Notes: generated by a model from the letters alone, not told the origin. Positions 11,460 through 26,600 are shown, counted from the stretch's first letter. The stretch: DNA of 64,000 nt from Lytechinus pictus (GCF_037042905.1 NC_087257.1:11940001-12004000); one strand, 5' to 3'. Made by a program: numbers and translations.

Positions 11460-12580
11460 GTTTGTCATAAGAGAGTCTTGCAAGTAAACTTTAATGTTGA
11501 CCTCAAAATGAACCTTTACCTTACCATGTTGTGACCTCCGAACCCAAGTTTGGTATAAAAGTGACTTACGGTTGCAGAGTTATGAGTCATACACAGTAAA
11601 AACGCTGTTTTAAATTTTTATACAACGCTGTTTACTATATGAACCTTACAGTAATTGTTTAAACAGTTTAAACAAGTGTTTAAATCTTAAACAACAAAGT
11701 TTAATTTTCAATATCTAATCTTCAATAAATTAAACATGATTGTTTAAACTGTTAAACAACTACTGTAAGGTTCATATAGTAAACAGCGTTTTTACTGTGT
11801 AAGAGTCTTGCATGTAAACTTTAACGTTGACCTGAAAATGACCTTTGAACTTACCATGTGACCTCAAAGTGCAGCATAACATGCAAGTCTCATCAGTACA
11901 TCTACCATTCAAGTTTGGTTGAAAAGTGACTTACGGTTGCGGAGTTATGTGTCATAAGAGTCTTGCATGTAAACTTTAACGTTGACCTGAACATGACCTT
12001 TGACCTTACCATGTGACCTCCAAGTGCAGCATAACATGCAGGTCCCACAGCTACATCTACCATCCAAGTTTGATTGAAAAGTGACTTACGGTTGCGGAGT
12101 TATGAGTCGTAACAGAGTCTTGCATGTAAACTTTAACGTTGACCCGAAAATGACCTTTGACCTTACCATGTGACCTCTGACTGCAGTATAAAATGCAGGT
12201 TTCCCAAGTTCATCTACCATCCAAGTTTGGTTGAAAAGTGACTTACGGTTGAGGAGTTATGTGTCATAAGATAATCTTGCACATAAACTTTAACATTGAC
12301 CTGACAACGACATTTGACCCTACCATGTGACCTCCGACAGCAGCATGACATGCAGGTCTCCTACGTACATCTACCATTCAAGTTTGGTTGAAAAGTCACT
12401 TACTGTTGCAGAGTTATGTGTCATAAGAGAGTCTTGCACGTAAACTTTAACACTGACCTGAAATGACCTTTGACCTTTTGTGACCTCCGACTGCAGCATA
12501 ACATGCAGGTCCGACAAGTTCATCTACCATCTAAATTTGATTGAAAAGTGACCTACGGTTGTGGAGTTATCTGTCGTAAT
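11460..12580. repeat. About 157-bp tandem repeats carrying DR1-like motifs
   Basis: At least six diverged units of about 157 bases, each with 'gagtcttgca', 'aaactttaac', 'ttgacctga', 'tgacctttgacctt', 'catgtgacct', 'catctaccat' and 'gacttacggttg' in the same order. The first unit is split by the MITE at 11592. Three units contain a perfect TGACCTTTGACCT (11994, 12151, 12464). Related motif blocks occur in the insertion at 28.0-28.95 kb. Confidence 0.85.
11592..11799. mobile_element. Tc1/mariner-type MITE with TA target duplication
   Basis: The element begins CACAGTAAAAACGCTG and ends with the exact reverse complement, and is flanked by TA on both sides (11590-11591 and 11800-11801). Neighbouring tandem units show the empty site 'gtcataagag', so the insertion point is directly visible. 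The arms extend about 39 bases; the left arm carries an extra 23-base insertion with a short duplication of 'aacgctgttt'. Length 208 bp, non-autonomous. A TA duplication is the mark of Tc1/mariner transposases. Confidence 0.9.
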
Positions 12581-12705
12581 GTTTTTTGACGGTGGGCGAG
12601 ACAAAAACCTTGCTGAAGAAATCTGACGCCACGAGTAGAATTCGAAGCCATGACCCTCTGAATAACAGACGGGAGTCAGAACCACTACACCGTGACTCTT
12701 CCACA
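12570..12705 (-). mobile_element. tRNA-derived SINE head
   Basis: On the minus strand, from about 12702, the sequence reads 'cacggtgtagtggttctgactc' split over the A box (ggtgtagtggttc) and, about 45 bases later, 'cttcgaattctac' (B-box-like), followed by 'tttcttcagcaagg' and 'ctcgcccaccg'. The spacing of the A and B boxes is that of a Pol III promoter in a tRNA-derived SINE. The B box is degenerate, so this copy is probably inactive. Confidence 0.6.
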
Positions 12706-12709
12706 TACA

Positions 12710-13200
12710 TGTAAGTAATAAAAGCTTCGGTTTTGGGTCCATCAAGAAATGTCCCCGATCTTTGGGAATATTTCATTGAATATTTGTACCATATAGATTT
12801 TAAAGTTGTATATTAATTACAAACATTAGATTTATCTAATTTTTATCGCAATTATCTTTCTTAATTCGTTCAATCAGACTTTGGGTCTATTTTTTATCAT
12901 TATTGTACCTCGGTAGTTGAAAAAAAATATTCAAATTGATTCAAATCATATCAAAGAGATATTTATCCATCGTACAATTCTCGAAAACTTCTACCTAACA
13001 TGTAAGGCCAGGCATTCTGAAAGAGTAGAATTATAAAGATATCAATGAGATTATCAATGAGTATTTTGAAATAGTTGGTCAAAATGTATACATACCTGGT
13101 TGTTTGGGTACACAGTAATCTGAAACGAAACCAAGAATTATTGGAAAGTCAGGAAAAAATAAAAAATAAAACAGAAGTGTTCAAGAGAGAAACAGTACAG
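12710..13200. other. Intronic sequence, nothing recognised
   Basis: AT-rich, no coding frame or repeat clearly recognised. Confidence 0.35.
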
Positions 13201-13204
13201 TGCG

Positions 13205-13990
13205 TCCCACAAAAAACGAAACCGAGATTTGTCGATGATTTATCATACCTTAATCGTAAATACAATAAAAAAATGACCTATCATTGTAAAGCTTAGAGTC
13301 TCCTCTTTCATTTTAAATAACTTAAAATATACCTCATTCATGCATGAGTAAGCAAAAAAATTTGAAGAAAAGAAACCAAAAAGTCACTTGGCGGGCGCTA
13401 TCTGAGTTTCAAGAAGAAAATCACATTTTCAAAAAAGTTCAATATCTGCTAATTAATTTGATACCTCAATTACAGAAAATGTTGAGAAATAACAAAGTTC
13501 TGTTTATTTGAAATAAGGCTTAAATTACAATAATTTCATAAAATGAAGAGGATTTACAGGATAGCTTTCAGACTTACTCGACACTCCGTTTGGTTGATGA
13601 TCAGCCATGCATAAAGTATTTTGTTAACCGTGCGATAGCTTAGGTGGGAAACCAGTGAAAACAGGTTTGTTTCATACAATTATGGAAATACAAGCATTGT
13701 TTCGTAGAAACGTAACTTTGTTATTTCTTGACCATTTTCTGCGATTAAGCTATCAAATGAATGAGTTGATATTGAACTTTTTAGGCATGTGATTTTTTTT
13801 TTGAAATTTTGAAACCCCCTGCCAAATGATTTTTTGCTATCATTTCTTCAAATTGTTTTTACTCACTCATGCATGGATGAGAAATCTTGTATGTTATACC
13901 AACTGAAAGAAGAGATACTTAGCTTTACAAAGATAGGTCATTTGTGCATTGTATTTGTCATTAAGTTATGATAAATCGTCGCTAAACGAT
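13205..13990. mobile_element. Fold-back element with about 300-bp diverged arms
   Basis: The segment 13205-13530 ('gatttgtcgatgattta' ... 'agaaataacaaag') is matched in reverse complement by 13715-13990 ('ctttgttatttcttg' ... 'gataaatcgtcgc'). The arms are diverged (roughly 75-80% by eye), so it is an old insertion. The loop is about 180 bases. No protein frame. Confidence 0.65.
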
Positions 13991-14928
13991 CATTAAAGAT
14001 GAGATTTCAGACCTAAAACATAACACTCTATTCACGTTTTGTGAATCATGAAAAGGATGGATAATTTGGTATCTTCCTACATTAATAATGCGAGTGCGGA
14101 GCGCAAGCAGAATATGTTTTATATTCTCATCTGAGACTGGATATTTTAAGTACGTTTTAAATAAAGAACAAGCTATTTATCTCAATAAGCATGTGTGCAC
14201 ATGTTTTAGATATAGACCTAGAATCTGGGCGTTCTGAATACATTTTTCTTTTTGTCATGAAAAATCAATAATGCGATTTACATTTTGATCTTTAAAAAAA
14301 AGGGAACAGTGACTTCTAATATTGTGTCATTTTGCAACTTTTGAATTTTGACCTTGCGCCAAATTTCAATGCACTGCACCTCCATGTGAACCATAATCAT
14401 ATCATGTAGGGTATCATTTTAAAGAGAATTAAATGATATTTTCATTGGTATCAATCAAACATTAATATTCACTCAAACTGTGGAGGAATTATCGATCAAA
14501 GTCAGATTTCCAAACTTTTTTTTAGGGGTTTATCTATCAAGTGGAAGATATGCGAAAGAATGGACGATTTTACACAATTGATGCATTCAAACATCAACCT
14601 TTTTTTTAGTTGAGTGAATTAATGAATTATTTGAAATAAATTTATAATGAAACGCTAATCCATCGAGTGAAAAATCAAATACTAATCAGCAAAATGGGTG
14701 GTAATGCACCGGTCACCCAACGAAACCGACTATACGCTGACCGATGGTACAGTATGTCAAATGGAATAAGTAATTTCTTTTGTCGATTTCACCGTTGTGA
14801 CTGTAGTGTGCCGCATAGACGGATATCCGATAACCGGTACTGAGAAGAAAATGTCTTTAAAACCTTCAGAACCACAATAAAAAAAACCTTTGTCACTCCA
14901 TCAGAACTTAAATGACTTGAAATACTGG
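13991..14928. other. Intronic sequence, nothing recognised
   Basis: AT-rich, with T-runs at 14514-14523 and 14599-14606. No exon, RNA or clear element seen. Confidence 0.35.
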
Positions 14929-15184
14929 CCCGTATTCTGAAGTTGGGTTTAAATTAGACCACGATCTAACTCTGTGCTAAAATTATGGGAAGCCAAAGCC
15001 AAATGTCGTATACATTATTTATTTTGTTTACTCTTTCTTTTTAAATGCTTTAATGATGAGGAAGACATTTCCAATTATTAATCACAGAGAATTTCTAATT
15101 ATTTGAGTTTCAAATGAGCTTGAACTACTAGAGATTTGTGTCAAGGTTAGCTTTCCATAGTTAATCCACAACTTTAGACCTGGG
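14929..15184. mobile_element. MITE with 'cccgtattctgaag' ends
   Basis: Starts 'ggcccgtattctgaagttgggttta' across 14930-14954 and ends 'ccacaactttagacctgg' (15167-15184), the inverted relative. A second copy with an internal insertion lies at 36308-36645, sharing 'aaaattatgggaagccaaa' and 'tttgagagccaaatgagct'-type blocks. A fragment of the same end appears at 30190-30212, directly outside the right end of the TTAA element. Confidence 0.6.
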
Positions 15185-15298
15185 GCCCGTTTCATAAAGA
15201 GCTACAACTGTTGTAACTTTACCATTATGGCAACTACCATGGTAACCTTGATTTTGATGAGCCCTGTTACCATGGTAGTTGCCATAATGGCCCAGAGT
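15184..15298. mobile_element. Hairpin MITE cut by the TTAA element
   Basis: Starts 'gggcccgtttcataaaga'. It contains a perfect 25-base inverted repeat, 15222-15246 against 15266-15290 (core ccattatggcaactacc), with a 19-base loop. The outer 'tttcataaa' end is not mirrored on the right, because the TTAA element begins at 15299, so this MITE seems truncated by that insertion or by a later loss. Confidence 0.65.
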
Positions 15299-17699
15299 TT
15301 AAGGACGTACCACAGTTATGTTTGTGCGCATCATGATCTGCGCATATTTCACACTCTGCGCGCTGACGTCACAATGGATGAGCTGATTTTTCTCCTTATC
15401 TGCACTAACTGCAGATCTGATGTGTTATTTTATGAAGCTAATAAACTTGAATTATTCCATGGACCATTTATTTATTCCTCTACAATTTCAAAATAGTTTC
15501 TCTGTAGTGCTGTTAAGTATGATGAATATGACCCCGAGTTTGAATTAAATGGAAAAGTGGTTCGGAATTTTTCCTCACATAGATACTGCTTTTGGCGCGT
15601 TTTTGGGTGTTTTGATAAGGAAATTTGCTCTAGTAAGAGTGCTGATAGTTTGAAAACAAGCACATGAACCCATATTTTTTAATGTTTGCACCTCTTAGGT
15701 ATACCTTTCTCTACAACTTTGCAAAGTTTGGTGAAAATGGCATGGGTTTTGAATAAAGTGCAGCATTTCTTTTACTTTTCAAGTTTGTTATTGAAATTTG
15801 AATTTGTTTAGATTGAGTATCCTTCCCGCAATTTCTAAGAACTGAGTGTTGTTAAACTAAAATGAGCAAAAAATTGACAGCAATATAGATAGATTATCCA
15901 TCTTACGGATACAATTATTAATGACATTGCAAAATTTGATGAAATTTGCCTGGATTTTGACTGAGTAATAAGGCTTAAACTCTTTGTTGTGATCTCGTGA
16001 GGTCTAAAAATGCCAAATTATTTTGGATGCGCATTTCTTAAGAACATCATCCATTTTGGGTTAACTTTAAAGCTCTGTAGCCAAAAATCAAGCATATGGA
16101 CCCATACTAATATTTGCATATTTGGAATATTCAGGTGCTAAATTATCTATGTTCAAAGTATGATGAAAATGACATGGATTTTCAATGTTTGTGAGCGAGA
16201 CCACGGAACCATTCGCATTTTAGACGGTATTTACAGACTTTTGTTTGTTTTAGGCGCATTTTGGGCTGTTTCAAGCCAACTCGCAATACTTTGGACACTG
16301 ATAATTTGAAAACGAGCACATGGACCCAATAGTTTAAATGTCCGAACTTCTTCAGAATATATTCCTCTATAAATCTAGAGAGTATGATGAAAATGACATG
16401 GATTTTGAATGTTTGGGAGCAGGGCTAAGGAACCATTCGTATTTTAGACATTTTGGACGGTGTCAGACTTTTGTCTGTTTTAGGCGCATTATAGACTGTT
16501 TCAAGCCAACTCGCAACAATTTGGACACTGATAGTTCAAAAACGAGCACATGGACCCCATATATTTAATATTTTAACGTCATCAGAATATATTCCTCTGC
16601 AAATCTAGAGAGTATAATGAAAATTACATGGATTTTGAATGTTTGGAAGCGAAATATGAAACCATTCGTATTTTAGACATTTTAGACGTATCATAAGACT
16701 TTTGTCTGTTTTAGGCGCATTATAGACTGTTTCAAGATAACTTGCAACATTTTGGACACTGATAGTTCAAAAACGAGCACATGGACCCCATATATTTAAT
16801 ATTTTAACGTCATCAGAATATATTCCTCTGCAAATCTAGAGAGTATAATGAAAATTACATGGATTTTGAATGTTTGGAAGCGAAATATGAAACCATTCGT
16901 ATTTTAGACATTTTAGACGTATCATAAGTCTTTTGCATGTTTTTCGGCGCATTTTAGGGTGTTTCAAGATAACTTGCAACATTTTGGACACTGATAGTTC
17001 AAAAACGAGCATATGGACCACATATGTTTAATATTTTAACGTCATCAGAATATATTCCTCTGCAAATCTAGAGAGCATGATGAAAATGACATGGATTTTG
17101 AATGTTTGGGAGCGAAATATGAAACCATTTGCATTTTAGACGGTATTACTATTTGCTTGTTTTCGGCGCACTTTATGTGGATTTCAATATTTTCAAGCCA
17201 ACTCGCAACACTTTGGACGCTAATAGTTTAAAAACGAGCACATGGACCCCGTGTTTTTAATATTTAAATGCCTTTGGAATATATTCCTCTATAAATCTAG
17301 AGAGTATGATGAAAATGACATAGATTTTGAATGTTTGGGAGCAGGGCTAAGGAACCATTCGTATTTTAGACATTTTGGACGGTGTCAGACTTTTGTCTGT
17401 TTTAGGCGCATTATAGACTGTTTCAAGCCAACTCGCAACAATTTGGACACTGATAGTTCAAAAACTAGCACATGGACCCCATATATTTAATATTTTAACG
17501 TCATCAGAATATATTCCTCTGCAAATCTAGAGAGTATAATAAAAATTACATGGATTTTGAATGTTTGGAAGCGAAATATGAAACCATTAGTATTTTAGAC
17601 ATTTTAGACGTATCATAAGACTTTTGCATGTTTTTCGGCGCATTTTATGGTGTTTCAAGATAACTTGCAACATTTTGGACACTGATAGTTCAAAAACGA

Positions 17700-20600
17700 G
17701 CACATGGACCACATATATTTAATATTTTAACGTCATCAGAATATATTCCTCTGCAAATCTAGAGAGTATAATGAAAATTACATGGATTTTGAATGTTTGG
17801 AAGCGAAATATGAAACCATTCGTATTTTAGACATTTTAGACGTATTACAAGACTTTTGTATGTTTTTCGGCGCATTTTAGGGTGTTTCAAGATAACTTGC
17901 AACATTTTGGACACTGATAGTTCAAAAACGAGCATATGGACCACATATGTTTAATATTTTAACGTCATCAGAATATATTCCTCTGCAAATCTAGAGAGCA
18001 TGATGAAAATGACATGGATTTTGAATGTTTGGGAGCGAAATATGAAACCATTTGCATTTTAGACGGTATTACTATTTGCTTGTTTTCGGCGCACTTTATG
18101 TGGATTTCAATATTTTCAAGCCAACTCGCAACACTTTGGACGCTAATAGTTTAAAAACGAGCACATGGACCCCGTGTTTTTAATATTTAAATGCCTTTGG
18201 AATATATTCCTCTATAAATCTAGAGAGTATGATGAAAATGACATGGATTTTGAATGTTTGGGAGCAGGGCTAAGGAACCATTCGTATTTTAGACATTTTG
18301 GACGGTGTCAGACTTTTGTCTGTTTTAGGCGCATTATAGACTGTTTCAAGCCAACTCGCAACAATTTGGACACTGATAGTTCAAAAACGAGCACATGGAC
18401 CCCATATATTTAATATTTTAACGTCATCAGAATATATTCCTCTGCAAATCTAGAGAGTATAATGAAAATTACATGGATTTTGAATGTTTGGAAGCGAAAT
18501 ATGAAACCATTCGTATTTTAGACATTTTAGACGTATCATAAGACTTTTGCATGTTTTTCGGCGCATTTTAGGGTGTTTCAAGATAACTTGCAACATTTTG
18601 GACACTGATAGTTAAAAAACGAGCACATGGACCCCATATATTTAATATTTTAACGTCATCAGAATATATTCCTCTGCAAATCTAGAGAGCATGATGAAAA
18701 TGACATGGATTTTGAATGTTTGGGAGCGAAATATGAAACCATTTGCATTTTAGACGGTATTACTATTTGCTTGTTTTCGGCGCACTTTATGTGGATTTCA
18801 ATATTTTCAAGCCAACTCGCAACACTTTGGACGCTAATAGTTTAAAAACGAGCACATGGACCCCGTGTTTTTAATATTTAAATGCCTTTGGAATATATTC
18901 CTCTACAAATCTAGAGAGTATGATGAAAATGACATGGAGTTTGAATGTTTGGGAGCGAAATATGGAACCATTTGCATTTTAGAGGGTATTAAGATACTTT
19001 TGCATGTTTTCGGCGCTGTTTAGGCGATTTTCAAGCCAACTTGCAACACTTGGGACACCAATAGTTTAAAAACGAGCACATGGAACCAATATTTTTAATA
19101 TTTTAATGTCTTGAGAATATACTTCTACAAATCTAGAGAGTATGATGAAAATGACATGGATTTTTAATTTTGAGGGGCAAAACTACGGAAAGATTTGCAT
19201 TTTAGACGGCATTATTACACTTTTGCATGTTTTTCGGGGCATTTTAGGCTGTTTCAAGATAACTTGCAACATTTTGGACACTGATAGTTCAAAAACGAGC
19301 ACATGGACCCCATATATTTAATATTTTAACGTCATCAGAATATATTCCTCTGCAAATCTAGAGAGTATAATGAAAATTACATGGATTTTGAATGTTTGGA
19401 AGCGAAATATGAAACCATTCGTATTTTAGACATTTTAGACGTATCGTAAGACTTTTGCATGTTTTTCGGCACATTTTAGGGTGTTTCAAGATAACTTGCA
19501 ACATTTTGGACACTGATAGTTCAAAAACGAGCACATGGACCCCATATATTTAATATTTTAACGTCATCAGAATATATTCCTCTGCAAATCTAGAGAGTAT
19601 AATGAAAATTACATGGATTTTGAATGTTTGGAAGCGAAATATGAAACCATTAGTATTTTAGACATTTTAGACGTATTACAAGACTTTTGTATGTTTTTCG
19701 GCGCATTTTAGGGTGTTTCAAGATAACTTGCAATATTTTGGACACTGATAGTTCAAAAACGAGCATATGGACCACATATGTTTAATATTTTAACGTCATC
19801 AGAATATATTCCTCTGCAAATCTAGAGAGCATGATGAAAATGACATGGATTTTGAATGTTTGGGAGCGAAATATGAAACCATTTGCATTTTAGACGGTAT
19901 TACTATTTGCTTGTTTTCGGCGCACTTTATTTGGATTTCAATATTTTCAAGCCAACTCGCAACACTTTGGACGCTAATAATTTAAAAACGAGCACATGGA
20001 CCCCGTGTTTTTAATATTTAAATGCCTTTGGAATATATTCCTCTATAAATCTAGAGAGTATGATGAAAATGACATAGATTTTGAATGTTTGGGAGCAGGG
20101 CTAAGGAACCATTCGTATTTTAGACATTTTGGACGGTGTCAGACTTTTGTCTGTTTTAGGCGCATTATAGACTGTTTCAAGCCAACTCGCAACAATTTGG
20201 ACACTGATAGTTCAAAAACTAGCACATGGACCCCATATATTTAATATTTTAACGTCATCAGAATATATTCCTCTGCAAATCTAGAGAGTATAATGAAAAT
20301 TACATGGATTTTGAATGTTTGGAAGCGAAATATGAAACCATTAGTATTTTAGACATTTTAGACGTATCATAAGACTTTTGCATGTTTTTCGGCGCATTTT
20401 ATGGTGTTTCAAGATAACTTGCAACATTTTGGACACTGATAGTTCAAAAACGAGCACATGGACCACATATGTTTAATATTTTAACGTCATCAGAATATAT
20501 TCCTCTGCAAATCTAGAGAGCATGATGAAAATGACATGGATTTTGAATGTTTGGGAGCGAAATATGAAACCATTTGCATTTTAGACGGTATTACTATTTG

Positions 20601-23600
20601 CTTGTTTTCGGCGCACTTTATGTGGATTTCAATATTTTCAAGCCAACTCGCAACACTTTGGACGCTAATAGTTTAAAAACGAGCACATGGACCCCGTGTT
20701 TTTAATATTTAAATGCCTTTGGAATATATTCCTCTATAAATCTAGAGAGTATGATGAAAATGACATAGATTTTGAATGTTTGGGAGCAGGGCTAAGGAAC
20801 CATTCGTATTTTAGACATTTTGGACGGTGTCAGACTTTTGTCTGTTTTAGGCGCATTATAGACTGTTTCAAGCCAACTCGCAACAATTTGGACACTGATA
20901 GTTCAAAAACGAGCACATGGACCCCATATATTTAATATTTTAACGTCATCAGAATATATTCCTCTGCAAATCTAGAGAGTATAATAAAAATTACATGGAT
21001 TTTGAATGTTTGGAAGCGAAATATGAAACCATTCGTATTTTAGACATTTTAGACGTATCATAAGTCTTTTGCATGTTTTTCGGCGCATTTTAGGGTGTTT
21101 CAAGATAACTTGCAACATTTTGGACGCTAATAGTTTAAAAACGAGCACATGGACCCCGTGTTTTTAATATTTAAATGCCTTTGGAATATATTCCTCTACA
21201 GATCTAGAGAGTATGATGAAAATGACATGGACTTTGAATGTTTGGGAGCGAAATATGGAACCATTTGCATTTTAGAGGGTATTAAGAGACTTTTGCATGT
21301 TTTCGGCGCTGTTTAGGCGATTTTCAAGCCAACTTGCAACACTTGGGACACCAATAGTTTAAAAACGAGCACATGGACCCAATATTTTTAATATTTTAAT
21401 GTCTTGAGAATATACTTCTACAAATCTAGAGAGTATGATGAAAATGACATGGATTTTTAATTTTGGGGGGCAAAACTACGGAAAGATTTGCATTTTAGAC
21501 GGCATTATTAGACTTTTGCATGTTTTTCGGGGCATTTTAGGCTGTTTCAAGATAACTTGCAACATTTTGGACACTGATAGTTAAAAAACGAGCACATGGA
21601 CCCCATATTTTTAATATTTTAACGTCATCAGAATATATTCCTCTACAAATCTAGAGAGTATAATGAAAATTACATGGATTTTGAATGTTTGGAAGCGAAA
21701 TATGAAACCATTCGTATTTTAGACATTTTAGACGTATTATAAGACTTTTGTATGTTTTTCGGCGCATTTTATGGTGTTTCAAGATAACTTGCAACATTTT
21801 GGACACTGATAGTTCAAAAACGAGCATATGGACCACATATGTTTAATATTTTAACGTCATCAGAATATATTCCTCTGCAAATCTAGAGAGCATGATGAAA
21901 ATGACATGGATTTTGAATGTTTGGGAGCGAAATATGAAACCATTTGCATTTTAGACGGTATTACTATTTGCTTGTTTTCGGCGCACTTTATGTGGATTTC
22001 AATATTTTCAAGCCAACTCGCAACACTTTGGACGCTAATAGTTTAAAAACGAGCACATGGACCCCGTGTTTTTAATATTTAAATGCCTTTGGAATATATT
22101 CCTCTATAAATCTAGAGAGTATGATGAAAATGACATGGATTTTGAATGTTTGGGAGCAGGGCTAAGGAACCATTCGTATTTTAGACATTTTGGACGGTGT
22201 CAGACTTTTGTCTGTTTTAGGCGCATTATAGACTGTTTCAAGCCAACTCGCAACAATTTGGACACTGATAGTTCAAAAACGAGCACATGGACCCCATATA
22301 TTTAATATTTTAACGTCATCAGAATATATTCCTCTGCAAATCTAGAGAGTATAATGAAAATTACATGGATTTTGAATGTTTGGAAGCGAAATATGAAACC
22401 ATTCGTATTTTAGACATTTTAGACGTATCATAAGACTTTTGCATGTTTTTCGGCGCATTTTAGGGTGTTTCAAGATAACTTGCAACATTTTGGACACTGA
22501 TAGTTAAAAAACGAGCACATGGACCCCATATATTTAATATTTTAACGTCATCAGAATATATTCCTCTGCAAATCTAGAGAGCATGATGAAAATGACATGG
22601 ATTTTGAATGTTTGGGAGCGAAATATGAAACCATTTGCATTTTAGACGGTATTACTATTTGCTTGTTTTCGGCGCACTTTATGTGGATTTCAATATTTTC
22701 AAGCCAACTCGCAACACTTTGGACGCTAATAGTTTAAAAACGAGCACATGGACCCCGTGTTTTTAATATTTAAATGCCTTTGGAATATATTCCTCTACAA
22801 ATCTAGAGAGTATGATGAAAATGACATGGAGTTTGAATGTTTGGGAGCGAAATATGGAACCATTTGCATTTTAGAGGGTATTAAGATACTTTTGCATGTT
22901 TTCGGCGCTGTTTAGGCGATTTTCAAGCCAACTTGCAACACTTGGGACACCAATAGTTTAAAAACGAGCACATGGAACCAATATTTTTAATATTTTAATG
23001 TCTTGAGAATATACTTCTACAAATCTAGAGAGTATGATGAAAATGACATGGATTTTTAATTTTGAGGGGCAAAACTACGGAAAGATTTGCATTTTAGACG
23101 GCATTATTACACTTTTGCATGTTTTTCGGGGCATTTTAGGCTGTTTCAAGATAACTTGCAACATTTTGGACACTGATAGTTCAAAAACGAGCACATGGAC
23201 CCCATATATTTAATATTTTAACGTCATCAGAATATATTCCTCTGCAAATCTAGAGAGTATAATGAAAATTACATGGATTTTGAATGTTTGGAAGCGAAAT
23301 ATGAAACCATTCGTATTTTAGACATTTTAGACGTATCGTAAGACTTTTGCATGTTTTTCGGCACATTTTAGGGTGTTTCAAGATAACTTGCAACATTTTG
23401 GACACTGATAGTTCAAAAACGAGCACATGGACCCCATATATTTAATATTTTAACGTCATCAGAATATATTCCTCTGCAAATCTAGAGAGTATAATGAAAA
23501 TTACATGGATTTTGAATGTTTGGAAGCGAAATATGAAACCATTAGTATTTTAGACATTTTAGACGTATTACAAGACTTTTGTATGTTTTTCGGCGCATTT

Positions 23601-26600
23601 TAGGGTGTTTCAAGATAACTTGCAATATTTTGGACACTGATAGTTCAAAAACGAGCATATGGACCACATATGTTTAATATTTTAACGTCATCAGAATATA
23701 TTCCTCTGCAAATCTAGAGAGCATGATGAAAATGACATGGATTTTGAATGTTTGGGAGCGAAATATGAAACCATTTGCATTTTAGACGGTATTACTATTT
23801 GCTTGTTTTCGGCGCACTTTATTTGGATTTCAATATTTTCAAGCCAACTCGCAACACTTTGGACGCTAATAATTTAAAAACGAGCACATGGACCCCGTGT
23901 TTTTAATATTTAAATGCCTTTGGAATATATTCCTCTATAAATCTAGAGAGTATGATGAAAATGACATAGATTTTGAATGTTTGGGAGCAGGGCTAAGGAA
24001 CCATTCGTATTTTAGACATTTTGGACGGTGTCAGACTTTTGTCTGTTTTAGGCGCATTATAGACTGTTTCAAGCCAACTCGCAACAATTTGGACACTGAT
24101 AGTTCAAAAACTAGCACATGGACCCCATATATTTAATATTTTAACGTCATCAGAATATATTCCTCTGCAAATCTAGAGAGTATAATGAAAATTACATGGA
24201 TTTTGAATGTTTGGAAGCGAAATATGAAACCATTAGTATTTTAGACATTTTAGACGTATCATAAGACTTTTGCATGTTTTTCGGCGCATTTTATGGTGTT
24301 TCAAGATAACTTGCAACATTTTGGACACTGATAGTTCAAAAACGAGCACATGGACCACATATGTTTAATATTTTAACGTCATCAGAATATATTCCTCTGC
24401 AAATCTAGAGAGCATGATGAAAATGACATGGATTTTGAATGTTTGGGAGCGAAATATGAAACCATTTGCATTTTAGACGGTATTACTATTTGCTTGTTTT
24501 CGGCGCACTTTATGTGGATTTCAATATTTTCAAGCCAACTCGCAACACTTTGGACGCTAATAGTTTAAAAACGAGCACATGGACCCCGTGTTTTTAATAT
24601 TTAAATGCCTTTGGAATATATTCCTCTATAAATCTAGAGAGTATGATGAAAATGACATAGATTTTGAATGTTTGGGAGCAGGGCTAAGGAACCATTCGTA
24701 TTTTAGACATTTTGGACGGTGTCAGACTTTTGTCTGTTTTAGGCGCATTATAGACTGTTTCAAGCCAACTCGCAACAATTTGGACACTGATAGTTCAAAA
24801 ACGAGCACATGGACCCCATATATTTAATATTTTAACGTCATCAGAATATATTCCTCTGCAAATCTAGAGAGTATAATAAAAATTACATGGATTTTGAATG
24901 TTTGGAAGCGAAATATGAAACCATTCGTATTTTAGACATTTTAGACGTATCATAAGTCTTTTGCATGTTTTTCGGCGCATTTTAGGGTGTTTCAAGATAA
25001 CTTGCAACATTTTGGACGCTAATAGTTTAAAAACGAGCACATGGACCCCGTGTTTTTAATATTTAAATGCCTTTGGAATATATTCCTCTACAGATCTAGA
25101 GAGTATGATGAAAATGACATGGACTTTGAATGTTTGGGAGCGAAATATGGAACCATTTGCATTTTAGAGGGTATTAAGAGACTTTTGCATGTTTTCGGCG
25201 CTGTTTAGGCGATTTTCAAGCCAACTTGCAACACTTGGGACACCAATAGTTTAAAAACGAGCACATGGACCCAATATTTTTAATATTTTAATGTCTTGAG
25301 AATATACTTCTACAAATCTAGAGAGTATGATGAAAATGACATGGATTTTTAATTTTGGGGGGCAAAACTACGGAAAGATTTGCATTTTAGACGGCATTAT
25401 TAGACTTTTGCATGTTTTTCGGGGCATTTTAGGCTGTTTCAAGATAACTTGCAACATTTTGGACACTGATAGTTAAAAAACGAGCACATGGACCCCATAT
25501 TTTTAATATTTTAACGTCATCAGAATATATTCCTCTACAAATCTAGAGAGTATAATGAAAATTACATGGATTTTGAATGTTTGGAAGCGAAATATGAAAC
25601 CATTCGTATTTTAGACATTTTAGACGTATTATAAGACTTTTGTATGTTTTTCGGCGCATTTTATGGTGTTTCAAGATAACTTGCAACATTTTGGACACTG
25701 ATAGTTCAAAAACGAGCATATGGACCACATATGTTTAATATTTTAACGTCATCAGAATATATTCCTCTGCAAATCTAGAGAGCATGATGAAAATGACATG
25801 GATTTTGAATGTTTGGGAGCGAAATATGAAACCATTTGCATTTTAGACGGTATTACTATTTGCTTGTTTTCGGCGCACTATATGTGGATTTCAATATTTT
25901 CAAGCCAACTCGCAACACTTTGGACGCTAATAGTTTAAAAACGAGCACATGGACCCCGTGTTTTTAATATTTAAATGCCTTTGGAATATATTCCTCTATA
26001 AATCTAGAGAGTATGATGAAAATGACATGGATTTTGAATGTTTGGGAGCAGGGCTAAGGAACCATTCGTATTTTAGACATTTTGGACGGTGTCAGACTTT
26101 TGTCTGTTTTAGGCGCATTATAGACTGTTTCAAGCCAACTCGCAACAATTTGGACACTGATAGTTCAAAAACGAGCACATGGACCCCATATATTTAATAT
26201 TTTAACGTCATCAGAATATATTCCTCTGCAAATCTAGAGAGTATAATGAAAATTACATGGATTTTGAATGTTTGGAAGCGAAATATGAAACCATTCGTAT
26301 TTTAGACATTTTAGACGTATCATAAGACTTTTGCATGTTTTTCGGCGCATTTTAGGGTGTTTCAAGATAACTTGCAACATTTTGGACACTGATAGTTAAA
26401 AAACGAGCACATGGACCCCATATATTTAATATTTAAACGTCATCAGAATATATTCCTCTGCAAATCTAGAGAGCATGATGAAAATGACATGGATTTTGAA
26501 TGTTTGGGAGCGAAATATGAAACCATTTGCATTTTAGACGGTATTACTATTTGCTTGTTTTCGGCGCACTTTATGTGGATTTCAATATTTTCAAGCCAAC

